This document shows, one piece after another, positions 32,481-43,020 of a DNA stretch of 64,000 nt. The position numbers and the translations under genes were made by a program. Below the pieces are notes generated by a model that saw only the letters and a list, made by a program, of their open reading frames with translations, searched no databases and was not told the DNA's origin. Each line of letters begins with the position of its first letter. Positions within the stretch are counted from its first letter, which is position 1. This DNA is from Erythrophleum ivorense (lineage: Eukaryota > Streptophyta > Magnoliopsida > Fabales > Fabaceae), in contig JAIUCV010000076.1 in NCBI GenBank assembly GCA_026724425.1, positions 3,929,501 through 3,993,500 on the forward strand, read 5' to 3'.

Positions 32481-33364
32481 GGTGTTTTTATTCAAGTTTT
32501 GGACCTGCTTGCATATTCATTATATATCATGGTATGGTCTGACAAATTTGGTTAAGCGATTTGATTAGAAACAGAAATATTTGCGTACCTCACAAGTTTG
32601 TTTATTTCTGTTTTCCCAAATATCAAACTCAAAAACGTTAAATTGACGATGAGGCAAACTTTATGAACCAAACCAATAAAAATATGAAAAATATTCATAA
32701 CAAACTGACGTATAGCGGTTAATCAATAAAAATAACCTGCGGCGTAACGAGTGTCACATTTCTAGTACCTTTATTAAGATTTTTGTTCACAAAGTTAGAT
32801 GAATGTGAATTTCAAAAAAGTTCAAAAGAACAGTAGACATAATATTCTGGACTCATTAGAGGAATCATAAAAAAATCTATTATTTTCATTTCCTCGGATA
32901 ATGTATTACCTAACCACGAACATGGCCTAGTGACTTGTGTATATGTTTTGTAGTTCAAAGGGAACATTGTATAAACATTTCATACCCTACGTTCTCCCAG
33001 TTTCTACATATATATACACGAAATCCCCTCGCACAATTTGACGGTCACAAGAATGATTATTGTTACGGGTCCCATTTATATAAGCACTGGACTAATAAGT
33101 AGTAAACCGGTCTGCTTCAGATGAATATCCTGGAGTCCATCTAGACTATCTGATGATTTAATTACTACAAAAATAGGTCATGCCTATACGCAAAATTTAT
33201 AATTTAATATTTATAATCGGTGAAAAACAATGAAAAAATGAAGGGTTAATTTGTTCACTAAGGATTCATAATTAAGAATATAGCCATCATCTTTTCAAAA
33301 GAAACCCAATAACAAAGAAAAATCTTTCTTAGCCCATTCTCTCATTCCACAAACATATTAATTG
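32481..33364. other. AT-rich intergenic DNA
   Basis: No gene or terminus recognised. It joins the Tat Gypsy to the Helitron. Confidence 0.4.
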
Positions 33365-33994
33365 CTAGGGAAAGCCCACGCGTTGCGTGGATTTGAATTA
33401 TATAAATATATATAACATGTTATAAACATTTAGTAATTTATTTGGCTGGTTTTAAAATTGATTTATTGACTATAAACTTTTTTATGTTCTTAGAATCTAA
33501 TATTATAAAAATTTAATTATGTTTCGTTTTTCTAGAACAATGCAAATATTTAGTATGATTGACACATTTAAATATTTTACATTAATTAAATGTATACAAT
33601 CAATGGAGTTATTATGTGTGAATCTCAAATTTTTTATGTATGATTTAATTAATTGTATTTTTTTGTATGGACGTTATTTGTATAGTAAAATATTAAATAT
33701 TTTTCTATTGTTTTGTTTAAGAAAAAAATATCCATATATTACATGTAATCTTTACATGTAAGATTTACATGTGTTTGTATGACTTGAATGTGGTTCAATT
33801 TTCTAGTTTCTATGAAATAAATATTATCATTTTGTGAGAAAATTAATTTTATGTGGTTTTAGTTACATAATTTTTTGAGCATTACATTGATTTTCATAGA
33901 ATTTAATTGGCCGTTACAAATTGTTAGTTATGAACATTTAATTTAATTGAATTATTATGTGAGGTTACCATATAAAATAAGTAAAATCAATGAA

Positions 33995-34027
<33 letters not shown>

Positions 34028-34616
34028 TTGTGTGAAATTCAAGTTTTATATGAATAGATTAAATTAGTTCCATCATTTTTTTTGCTGGAAATCATTTGAA
34101 TAGTAAAATATCAAATATTTTATGTATGTTTGCATGAATTTTATGTATATTTTAATTGTGTATTTTATATGAAATAAATATTTTCATGAAAAAAGTTTTA
34201 TGTGTATGATTTAATTAATTGTATGTGGTTTTAATTTCAAATTTTTGGTGGACATCATTTGCATTGTAAACTATCAATTTATTTATATATAGATTTTTAA
34301 ATTTTTTTATATATATTATATATACATATGTTTGCATAACTGAATGTGGTTTAATTGTATAGTTTATATGAATTAAATAATTGTTTGACATAAAAACTTA
34401 ATGAAGAGAAATTGATGTTGAATTTAAAAAGATGACATGTGTTTGCATGAAATAAATATGATTTAATTATGTAGTTTATATTAAGTAAATATTTGCTTGA
34501 TAAAAAAACTTAATTGATGTTGAATTGAAAAATAGACACATGTCAAAAATTTGGAGTGACACATGTCAGCTTCTCATGAAGTGAGAAAGAGTGTAACCAT
34601 CTAATATTATAATAGA
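33365..34616 (-). mobile_element. Short non-autonomous Helitron
   Basis: Read on the minus strand it starts TCTATTATAATATTAGATGG (34616 leftward) and ends with a GC-rich hairpin CCACGCAACGCGTGG followed by GCTTTCCCTAG (33365). These are the Helitron 5' TC start, 3' hairpin and CTAG end. The body is AT-rich with no coding capacity and contains an ATT/TTA microsatellite at about 33992-34027. The base outside the CTAG end is C rather than the preferred T on the element strand, so the right terminus is slightly atypical. Confidence 0.65.
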
Positions 34617-34680
34617 TAGACACTTTACCCAACTAAAAGAGAAATAACACTTCTCTATACTACATTTATCAATTTTCTGT

Positions 34681-34981
34681 ACTTCTATTATAATATTAGA
34701 TGGTTACACTCTTTCTCACTCCATGAGAAGCTGACATGTGTCACTCCAAATTTTTGACATGTGTCTATTTTTCAATTCAACATCAATTAAGTTTTTTTAT
34801 CAAGCAAATATTTACTTAATATAAACTACATAATTATATATACATATGTTTGCATAACTGAATGTGGTTTAATTGTATAGTTTATATGAATTAAATAATT
34901 GTTTGACATAAAAACTTAATGAAGAGAAATTGATGTTGAATTTAAAAAGATGACATGTGTTTGCATGAAATAAATATGACA
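34681..34981. repeat. Rearranged duplicate of the Helitron 5' part
   Basis: 34684-34833 is an inverted copy of about 34466-34616, and 34833-34979 is a direct copy of about 34314-34463. The order is therefore P, Q, 68 bp, inverted Q, direct P. The inner junction falls in a shared ATTATATA motif. This looks like template switching or a fold-back repair event. Confidence 0.8.
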
Positions 34982-35413
34982 TCCTCTTAAAATCAATTTT
35001 GTGGATGACGGAGCAGCTCGGTCAAATCCGTCATGCTCTATGTCGAAGTCTCATAATTATTTTTTTCAGATAAAGTGATGTTCATCACTGTTGGAAATTC
35101 CAAAGCTTGAGGAAGCAGCAACCAAACAAGAAGAAAAGGAAATAAGCTATTTCTAAGAGTAGTTAGGAATAGGAGAATATCCATTCTTGTTTGTAATCCT
35201 TATAGAATTAGGAGAAGCTAATATCTATATAAAGAGGTCTATGGAGAGGTGTTCCATAAGACTTGAGAGAGAGATTTAGTTTTGAGAGAGTTTCTAAATC
35301 AATAAAGAAGAGTAGTTCTTTATATCTTTTGAGCTTAAACACTTTTATTTGGTATCAGAGCCTTGTGAGAAGGTTCGAACAAGAAGGAAGAGCAGAAGCT
35401 CGTGTTCGCAAGT

Positions 35414-36172
35414 ATGGCGGCAGAGGAGGTTGCTCAACCACGAACCAAGGACGTTGGAACCTCATCCATTCAATGTCCGATGCTAACATCGACAAACTAT
35501 ACAGTTTGGTCGATGAGGATGCAAGTGGTATTAAGAGTTAATGACGTTTGGGAAACAATCGATCCTGGGGTAGTCGATCTAAAGAAGAACTATGCTGCGA
35601 TAGCTCTTCTATTTCAATCAATCCCTGAATCATTAATTCTGCAAATAGGAAATCAAACTACATCAAAGGAGATTTGGGAGTCTATCAAGTCACGTCACCT
35701 AGGAGCGGATCGCGTGAAGGAAGCTAGACTACAAACTCTCATGGCGGAGTTTGATCACTTGAGCATGAACGACGCCGATTCTGTTGATGACTATGCAGGG
35801 AAGATATCGGGCATATCATCAAAAGCGGCATCGTTAGGAGAAAGCATACAGGAGACTAAACTGGTAAAGAAGTTTCTGAAAGGATTACCAGACAAATTCA
35901 TCCACATAATAGCATCCCTTGAGCAAGTACTAGACCTAAAGACAACCAGCTTTGAAGAAATAGTGGGAAGGTTAAAAACTTATGAAGAGCGGGTTAATCA
36001 AAGCCTCCGAAAGGAAGATCAGGGAAAACTCATGTGGGCAAACAACGATCAGAGCAATCGTGACAGCCGTGGTGTTTCCCGAGGCAATTACAGAGGAGGT
36101 GGTAATGGTAACAGAGGCAGAGGTAGAAGCAGAGGAGGCGGTATCAGAGGCAGGGGAAGAGGTAGAGGATGA
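35414..36172 (+). CDS. Copia 3 gag with premature TGA
   Basis: The start ATG at 35414 (MAAEEVAQPRTKDVGTSS) fits the usual beginning of plant Copia gag. The core has TSTNYTVWSMRMQVVL, KEIWESIKSRHLGADRV and FLKGLPDKFIHIIASLEQV. The end is an Arg-Gly-rich stretch cut by TGA at 36170-36172. Downstream in the same frame the protein continues with FNSQNSGG and the zinc knuckle CWRCDKPGHYVSSC (about 36247-36288), so one GGA to TGA change separates capsid from nucleocapsid. Without read-through the particle protein lacks its RNA-binding knuckle. Confidence 0.88.
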   Translation: MAAEEVAQPRTKDVGTSSIQCPMLTSTNYTVWSMRMQVVLRVNDVWETIDPGVVDLKKNYAAIALLFQSIPESLILQIGNQTTSKEIWESIKSRHLGADRVKEARLQTLMAEFDHLSMNDADSVDDYAGKISGISSKAASLGESIQETKLVKKFLKGLPDKFIHIIASLEQVLDLKTTSFEEIVGRLKTYEERVNQSLRKEDQGKLMWANNDQSNRDSRGVSRGNYRGGGNGNRGRGRSRGGGIRGRGRGRG

Positions 36173-37252
36173 TTCAACAGTCAAAATTCAGGAGGTGAAG
36201 CCAATGAGAATACAAAGAAGGATCGACCTCCATTAATATGTTGGAGATGTGATAAACCAGGTCATTATGTTTCGTCCTGTCCCGAGAGACCAAGACCACA
36301 AGAAGCGAACCTAAACGAGACTCAAACAGCTGATGATGCTCTTTATGTTCATGAAGTGGTGTTCTTGAATGAAGACAAGGTGTTTCCGAAGAACTATGAT
36401 ACCAACTATGGCGACGCAAGCATATGGTATCTAGATAACGGTGCAAGTAATCATATGACAGGAAACAAGGATTATTTCTCTAGCCTAGATGAGAGCCTCA
36501 AAGGAAAAGTAAAGTTTGGTGATGGATCGTTTGTTGATATTGTTGGGAAAGGAACAATTGTTTTTGTAGGGAAAGGAGGAGAAAAGAAAGCCCTCAAGGA
36601 GATCTACTACATACCCGACCTAAAAAGCAACATTATAAGTCTTGGACAAGCAACAGAGAGTGGGTGCGAGGTACACATGAAGGGAGCTACCTTGTCACTA
36701 AGAGATTCTCAAGGAAGACTACTTGTACAAGTCATGCGATCATCAAACCGCCTCTACAAGACACCAATGGAGATAAGCTACCCGAAGTGTCTACAAATAC
36801 AAGGAGAAGATACTACATGGTCTTGGCATGCGCGGCTAGGACATGTGAGTATTGGCGTACTTAACAACATGGTCAAGAAGGAGATGACCATAGGAATGCC
36901 ACATACAATGCATGAGAATAATGTATGTGATGCTTGCTTAGCCGGAAAGCAAACGAGAAACCCGTTTCCGAACAAAACAAGTTTTCGTGCGACACAAGCA
37001 TTGGCGTTGGTTCATGGAGATTTATGTGGACCGATTTCTCCACCAACACCACTAAATAATCGGTATGTTTTTGTCTTGATCGATGACTTCTCGAGATATA
37101 TGTGGACGGTGCTACTAAAGGAGAAGAGTGAAGCATTCGATCGATTCATCAAGTTTAAAGAAATGAGGAGCCTAATTGGAGTTGAAGCAATCAAGGATCC
37201 TGAAGTTCAAGTTGGAATTGCGGGGGTGAATGTTGGAAATTACAAAGCTTGA
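36173..37252 (+). pseudogene. Copia 3 zinc knuckle, protease and truncated integrase joined to the pol C-terminus
   Basis: Continuing the gag frame: zinc knuckle, protease WYLDNGASNHMTG (about 36426; Asn replaces the Thr of DTG/DSG), integrase HHCC (HARLGHVSIGVL, CDACLAGKQTRNPF) and the first catalytic Asp (LVHGDLCGPI, about 37016). The core stops after RFIKFK and joins in frame to EMRSLIGVEAIKDPEVQV, which resembles the extreme C-terminus of pol. About 2 kb or more of pol has thus been removed cleanly. No integrase or RT activity is possible. Confidence 0.85.
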
Positions 37253-37494
37253 GGAAGCAGCAACCAAACAAGAAGAAAAGGAAATAAGCTATTTCTAAGA
37301 GTAGTTAGGAATAGGAGAATATCCATTCTTGTTTGTAATCCTTATAGAATTAGGAGAAGCTAATATCTATATAAAGAGGTCTATGGAGAGGTGTTCCATA
37401 AGACTTGAGAGAGAGATTTAGTTTTGAGAGAGTTTCTAAATCAATAAAGAAGAGTAGTTCTTTATATCTTTTGAGCTTAAACACTTTTAATCAC

Positions 37495-38130
37495 CGATTC
37501 GAGAGGTTTACGTCGGAGAGGGTGACACTGACCTGGATGAGAGCTGAGAGCATTAACATTAGATTTCAGAAGCTTGAGATTCCATGGCGGACAAAGAGGA
37601 TGACTACGGCGATTTCGTTTCTCTTTCATTTTTTATTTATTTTATTAATTGTAATAAAAATAACTCAAATATTAAAACGGGATGAAGTTTTTAAGTCAAC
37701 GTTTGATTTCACGACAACCTCACGGAGGTCTGATATTGCGGGTTATTTTAGACCTTATGGACTTGACTTGCAGAATTTGAATTTGAGGGTTAAATTTGGA
37801 AAAAAAAAATAGTTCACAGATTTTTTTTTTGCATAAAACTATATATTTATCTAGAACTTTGATTAATTTTCCAGATTTAAGAACAATATGAAATGATACT
37901 ATACTATTTAATATTTACAATACAACCATCAATTTTATGTAGAATTTTAATCATAAATTAAAATCATTGTCCAAAACATAAATCGTGAGGAGAAGAAGAA
38001 AGAGAGGAGAGAAAATCGTGAGGAGAAGAAGAAAGAGAGAAAAAAGAAAGACAATTTGATATATATTGTAGAATATATACACAATATTGTTTTTTTTCTA
38101 TGGTTAGATTGCTAAATATGAGTGGTAACA
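37495..38130. other. Intergenic DNA with a possible gene-start remnant
   Basis: At 37583 an ATG opens MADKEDDYGDFVSL, which looks like the start of a real protein, but it dissolves at once into AT-rich sequence. If the Copia 3 insertion is removed, this joins 34985-35088, which has similar mixed composition. No family could be named. The rest (37620-38130) is AT-rich; a 26-bp GTGAGGAGAAGAAGAAAGAG unit occurs twice at 37984-38037. Confidence 0.3.
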
Positions 38131-38217
38131 TTTTTTTTTTGTCATCTAGAATTATATTGAAAAGAGAGAAATTACAACAACCACGATGGAATACTAAGCC
38201 GAATGAAAGAAACCATC

Positions 38218-38712
38218 TATAACATTCGTAAACCGAAGAAGTGATTTTTGATGTTAGTGTCGATCGATACCAGGAGGGTGTCGGTCGACACCGGTTATTG
38301 AAATCGATTCCTTGTTCAATTAAATTCGTTGGTTTTACTGGTTTGGGTTTGGAAACCCTTGTTTCGCGAATAAAAAGAAGTCAACCGCATTTTTTCACGT
38401 TTTTCGAGGTTAAAGCTATAGAGAAGAAGAAGAGTGGATTTTTGGGAGAATTTCAGAGTTATGGGCTTGATTTGGAGGATTGTCATCACAATCTCTTGTT
38501 TTTCTCCTTTGCAATCCGTTTCAAGGTGAATGCGTGACAGTGGGCTCGTGAATTCGTAGATTTGTTGAATTGGGTTGATTGTGGTTGATGTTCATGATGT
38601 TTTGTGATGATTGTTGAGTTTAATCGTGTTTTTGTGATGTTTGTGGTACTTTCTGTGTTTTTCGCACTGTTCAATCGATGTTATTAATACCATGTGAATC
38701 GGGTGTCGAGCG
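38218..38712 (+). repeat. Copy D 5' LTR, truncated
   Basis: About 495 bp that align along their whole length to the start of the 3' LTR (41008 onward). Palindromes at 38257 (second arm CGATAC), 38278 (GT centre) and a half site GTGTCGAGCG at 38702, where the truncation lies. A donor-like CAAGGTGAATGCG is at about 38523. Confidence 0.85.
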
Positions 38713-39800
38713 TGTTCTGGTGAGCGTTCGGGCATGGTCAAGGTGGCTGGTGGAGGATTCCTGACTACCTTCGGCCGTGCTAGAGTAGTGGATGTTCAGA
38801 TTGCGGGGCAGTCAATGCCAGCAGACTTAGTCATCAGTCCAGTGGAGCTGTATGACGTCATTCTGGGGCTGGACTGGTTAGCGTATTTTTGAGTTCATCT
38901 GGATTGTTATTGAGGCAGAGTGGTGTTTGAAAGGGATGCGGGGAGGTTGGTGTTTCAGGATGTGAGACCGACTTCCGAGAGTCTTGTGATCTCGGCTATT
39001 CAGGCAGAGCAAATGATAGAGCAAGGTTGCAAGGCTTATTTGGCGACGATCGTTATGTCGGAGTCCAGTGGTGAGGTTGATTTGGAGGATATCCGAGTTG
39101 TTCAGGAGTTCGAGGATGTGTTTCAGTCGCTGAAGGGATTACCACCATCTCGGTCTGATCCTTTCACGATTGAGCTAGAGCCGGGGACAGTTCCGATATC
39201 GAAGAAACCTTACATGATGACTCCAGCAGAGTTGGCAGAGCTGAAGAAGCAGTTAGAGGATCTTTTGATCAAGGGTTTTATTCGGCCGAGTGTTTCGCTG
39301 TGGGGAGCGCTGGTTTTGTTCGTGAAGAAGAAGGATGGGAATTTCCGGTTGTACATCGATTACCGGAGACTTAACCGAGTCACTATGAAGAATGTGTACC
39401 CTCTCCCGAGGATTGATGAGTTACTAGATCAGCTGAGGGGTGCTACCTGGTTCTCCAAGATAGATTTAGCATCAAGTTATTATCAGATTCCGATAGACGA
39501 AGCAGATGTTCGCAAGACGGCGTTCAAGACAAGATATGGGCACTTTATGTTTGTGGTCATGCCTTTCGGTTTGACTACTGCTCCGACAGCTTTTATGAAG
39601 TTGATGAACGACGTGTTCAAGGAGTTTTTGGACGTGTTCGTTATCATCTTCATCGACGACATTTTGGTGTATTCGAGGAGTCTCGAGGAGCATGAGACTC
39701 ATTTGAGGTTGGTTCTGGAGAAGCTTCGGGAGCATAAGATGTATGCTAAGTTGAGCAAGTGCAGTTTCTGTCAGCGACATATGGGATTATGGGTCACATT
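38713..39800 (+). pseudogene. Gypsy D protease remnant and reverse transcriptase
   Basis: The protease tail reads FGRARVVDVQIAGQSMPADL and YDVILGLDWL at 38770-38880; the catalytic DSG or DTG part is lost. A TGA stop lies at about 38890. RT is open from 38920: LYIDYRRLNRVTMKNVYPLPRID, FSKIDLASSYYQI, FVVMPFGLTTAPTAF and FIDDILVYS (catalytic Asp pair at about 39655). The frame is lost at about 39780 by a one-base change in length. Confidence 0.88.
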
Positions 39801-40900
39801 GTTTCTGCAGAGGAAATTTCTGTAGATCCGGCGAAGACTGAGGCTATCAGGGATTGGCCTAGACTGAGTAGTGCTACCAAGATAAAGAATTTTCTGGGTT
39901 TAGCAGGCTACTACAGGAGGTTCGTCAATGGGTTTGCGAGCATGTCACAGCCGATGACGAGGATGACCGGCAAGGATGTTCCGTTTGTGTGGTCGCCAGA
40001 GTGCGAGAAGAGCTTTAAGAAGCTCAAGGAGATGTTCACTAGTACACCAGTGTTAGCATTACCCGAGCCGGGGAAGCCGTATGTGGTGTATACAGATGCT
40101 TCAGGAGTTGGTATGGGTTGTGTCTTGATGCAGCAGGGTAGAGTGATTTCCTATGCTTTGAGGCAGTTGCAGGGTAGCGAGCGTAGTCGCCCTACACATG
40201 ATCTTGATTTGGGAGCGGTGGTCTTCGCACTTAAGATATGGAGGTCTTATTTGTATGGCGGGTCAGTGCAGATCTATACGGATCACAAGAGTCTGCAGCA
40301 TATCTCCACTCAGCCATTGCCAAACATGAGACAGATGCATTGGGGTTAGTTTCTGGCAGATTATGACTTGGAGATCATCTATCATCCAAGCAAGGTTAAC
40401 CAGGTGGCATATGCGTTGAGTCGACGGAGGGTTGATTCAGCTCGAGAGCAGGATGTTGAGGCCTTGGTGGGCGAGATTATTACATTGCGTATTTGTGCTA
40501 TTTCGGAGGAGCCTTTGGGCTTGAAGACAGTTGATCAGGCATATTTGCTCAGTAGGATCAGAGTGGCTCAGCAGAGTGATCAGAGTTTGATTGATGCGTC
40601 GCGAGCAGTTGGTTGTATCAGGTCTCTTCGAACGGGACAATTTTGGTTCGTGGTTGGGTTTGTGTACCCAAGTCAGAGGCGTTGAGACAGCAGATTTTGA
40701 GAGAGGCTCATGCGAGCAAGTTCTCGATTCATCTAGAAGCGACCAAGATGTACCATGATCTCAAGAGATATTATCACTGGGTCGGGATGAAGAGTGATGT
40801 GCCTGATTGGGTTGCAAAGTGCAACACGTGTTCATTGGTGAAGGCAGAGCATCAGGTTCCAAGTGTTCTTCTGCAGAGTTTACCCATTCCATAGTGGAAG
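39759..40900 (+). pseudogene. Gypsy D RNase H and integrase zinc-binding remnant
   Basis: The RT thumb (FLGLAGYYRRFVNGFA) and RNase H (YVVYTDASGVGMGCVLMQQ, IYTDHKSLQHI) are open to a TAG stop at about 40348, where TGG (Trp) is expected. The integrase N-terminal region with HHCC-like residues (KCNTCSLVKAEH) follows with a frameshift near 40620. The integrase core D,D,E residues are absent because of a deletion ending at about 40973. Confidence 0.85.
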
Positions 40901-41007
40901 TGGGATATGATCACGATGGATTACCTATCTCACAGACTTTTGATGCTATATGGGTGATTGTGGATCGGTTGGGATTCGAGGTCGAATCCACTCTAGTAGG
41001 AGAAAGT

Positions 41008-42145
41008 TGTAACATCCGTAAACCGAAGAAGTGATTTTTGGTGCTGGTGTCGAGCGACACCAAGAGGGTGTCGGTCGACACCGGTTATTTAAATCAATTC
41101 CTAGTTCGATTTAAGTTGTTGGTTTTGCTGGTTTGGGTTTGGAAACCCTTGTTTCACGAATAAAAAGAAGGCGGCCACATTTTTCTTCATGTTTTTCGAG
41201 GTCAGAGCTGTAGAGAAGATGAAGAGTGGATTTTTGGGAGAATTTCGGAGTTTTGGGCTTGATTTGGAGGATTGTCATAATCTGTTGTTCTTCTCCTTTG
41301 CAATCCGTTTCAAGGTGTGTGCATGACTGTGAGCTCGTGAATTCCTAGATTTGTTGAATTGGGTTGATTGTGGTTGATGTTCGTGATGTTCTATGGTGAT
41401 TGTTGAGTTTAATCGTGTTTTTGTGATGTTGGTGATACTTTCTTTGTTTTTTGCACTGTTCAATCGATATTGTTAATACCCTATGAATTGGGTGTCGGTC
41501 GACACCAAGGTTGTGGGTGTCGACCGACACTAATCCGGTGTCGCTCGATACCGGGAGCTGATTTCGGTTGGTGGCCTGTTTAATCAGCAGTGAATATGAA
41601 TTGATTTAACTGGTTTAATTGAATTAAATGGTTTAACCGGATTAAGTGGTTTAATTAATTGGTGTAATTAATTTATCTAATGGTTTAATTAATTAATTAA
41701 TTAATTTGGAAATAATTATGGGAATTATTTTAATTATTGTAATTATTTTAATAATTACAGAAATTATTTTAATTATCAGAAATTATTTAATGATTATGGT
41801 AATTACTTAAGTAATGGTAATTGTCTGGAAATTGCGTAATTGTCCTGTAGACGGGATGACCCTCTCACTAAGTATTTATGAAATACTTATGCATCTTTTT
41901 TTCCTTAATGTGATGCAGGTAAAAGAAAAGTGTGATCGCGGAATCAAGGCCGAAGGAGGAGATGATAGGATTTATTCTTTTATTTTCTTCCGCTGTAGTC
42001 TAGTAGAACCTGGTGTTTAGGTTGCTAGATTTATTTTATTATTCTTGAATATTGTTGAGTTGAATTATTTAATTAATTATTTATTGATTATTTTATTGAG
42101 AACTTCTGCACCTGTTAATTAAAAAAAAAAAGCTTGATTGTTTCA
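41008..42145 (+). repeat. Copy D 3' LTR
   Basis: 1138 bp starting TGTAACATCCGTAAACC. Palindromes at 41047 (AG), 41068 (GT), 41492 (GT), 41517 (AC) and 41538 (CT, with a CGATAC arm). Donor-like CAAGGTGTGTGC at about 41312; acceptor-like GATGCAGGTAAAAG at about 41915. Hairpins ahead of the acceptor: GGG-ATGA-CCC and TAAGTATTT-ATG-AAATACTTA (41869-41889). Confidence 0.92.
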
Positions 42146-43020
42146 CCATCTCCGGAACAAAAGCCGGTGAAAAACGAAAAGCACCAGAGACTACACCCAC
42201 GCATGGGAGACTAACCCTTACAACACAACAACAATCAAACTAAAACTATGGAACTAAAATTGAAGAAGAAAAAGGATCTAAGAGGTTTAACCGAAAAGAA
42301 GAACAACACCAACTCACACTAATGCACCAACCAAATCCTGCTTCAAACTTTTGGAGAAACCTTCATAGAAATCTCACCCTCACCGTAAATGCACTCGGCC
42401 AGACTACGGTCACAGATGCCTGAGACAACCCTTCCCTGAAGTCTGAAGATACACAAACTATCTAACAACTCAAAACGCTAGCCTTCCAACACGCCAAATA
42501 GTCCTAACTGGCAGAAGTGCTCATGACGGAAAGAGCTCTCGATCTGACGGAAGATAGCGTCAGGGAGCAAACGAAACCAAACCGGATAACACCAAGCTCC
42601 AGAGACAGAAAAGGTGAAAGATCGAACCGGAGAAGAGTCAAAACCCAAGCGAACTCCACCGAAGCTAGACGAAACACGGAAGCAGCGCTAGAGAGAGGAG
42701 GAGATAAACCAGATCTAGAATAGGAAATAAAGACCGGAGGAAACATGGGGATTGCGGTTGAGCCACACCGAAGATCTAACAGATCCGGACCCACCAACCT
42801 CAAGAATAAAAGGATCTGATCCTATTTGGAGGAAAAACCACTTAAACACCTAAAACTTCTTCAATCAAAGAGAACAATAGTAGAAAAGAAAGGAGAAGAA
42901 CCAAACAAAGTAAGGAAAACAACAAATATAACAAACAAAATGGAATCGACTCCAGCGCTAAGAGAGCCACCGGAGCCGATCCCAAGCGGGCACAAAACTA
43001 AATTTGGATCTTAGAGAGAA

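Larger units (their letters stand above)
35089..37489 (+). mobile_element. Young, internally deleted Copia retrotransposon (Copia 3)
   Basis: LTRs at 35089-35347 and 37231-37489 are both 259 bp and differ at one base that I can see. The TSD ATCAC is exact (35084-35088 and 37490-37494). The LTR ends CACTTTTA rather than CA. A TTTGGTATCAGAGCC primer site follows the 5' LTR and a GCGGGGGTGAA purine tract precedes the 3' LTR. Gag, protease and part of integrase are present; the integrase core, RT and most of RNase H are deleted. The near-identical LTRs mean it moved recently, probably using enzymes supplied by a full-length relative. Confidence 0.95.
38218..42145 (+). mobile_element. Internally deleted Gypsy of the palindrome LTR family (copy D)
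   Basis: The left end (TATAACATTCGTAAACCG, mutated from TGTAACATCC) and the right end (CTTGATTGTTTCA) are bounded by the exact TSD CCATC (38213-38217 and 42146-42150). The 5' LTR is cut at about 38712 and fused to the middle of protease, so the rest of the LTR, the primer site and gag are gone. RT and RNase H follow. The integrase catalytic core and any chromodomain are deleted near 40973, just before the ATTCGAGGTCGAAT signature and the 3' LTR (41008-42145). This copy shows that the palindrome LTRs belong to a Gypsy element with pol in the order PR-RT-RH-IN. Confidence 0.93.
38131..43020 (-). mobile_element. Sadhu-like or LINE-derived retroposon, split by a Gypsy element
   Basis: Read on the minus strand, the parts 43020-42146 and 38217-38141 form one piece of about 950 bp ending in a poly-A tail (T10 at 38131-38140 on the plus strand). 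It lacks LTRs and long open frames. The 5' part has the Cys-free, CT-rich sequence typical of plant retroposon leaders, and the 3' end reads TTTCAATATAATTCTAGATG before the A tail. The size, lack of coding and tail resemble the Arabidopsis Sadhu family; a 5'-truncated or 3' LINE piece is the alternative. I found no convincing TSD. The exact CCATC duplication of the Gypsy insertion proves the two halves were once joined. Confidence 0.5.

Noticed and set aside
33519..33761. 80-codon ORF inside the short Helitron
   Set aside because: AT-rich, no domain, in a non-autonomous element body.
37583..37640. Start of a host gene MADKEDDYGDFVSL
   Set aside because: Promising acidic start but no continuation or splice site could be followed; noted only as a remnant.
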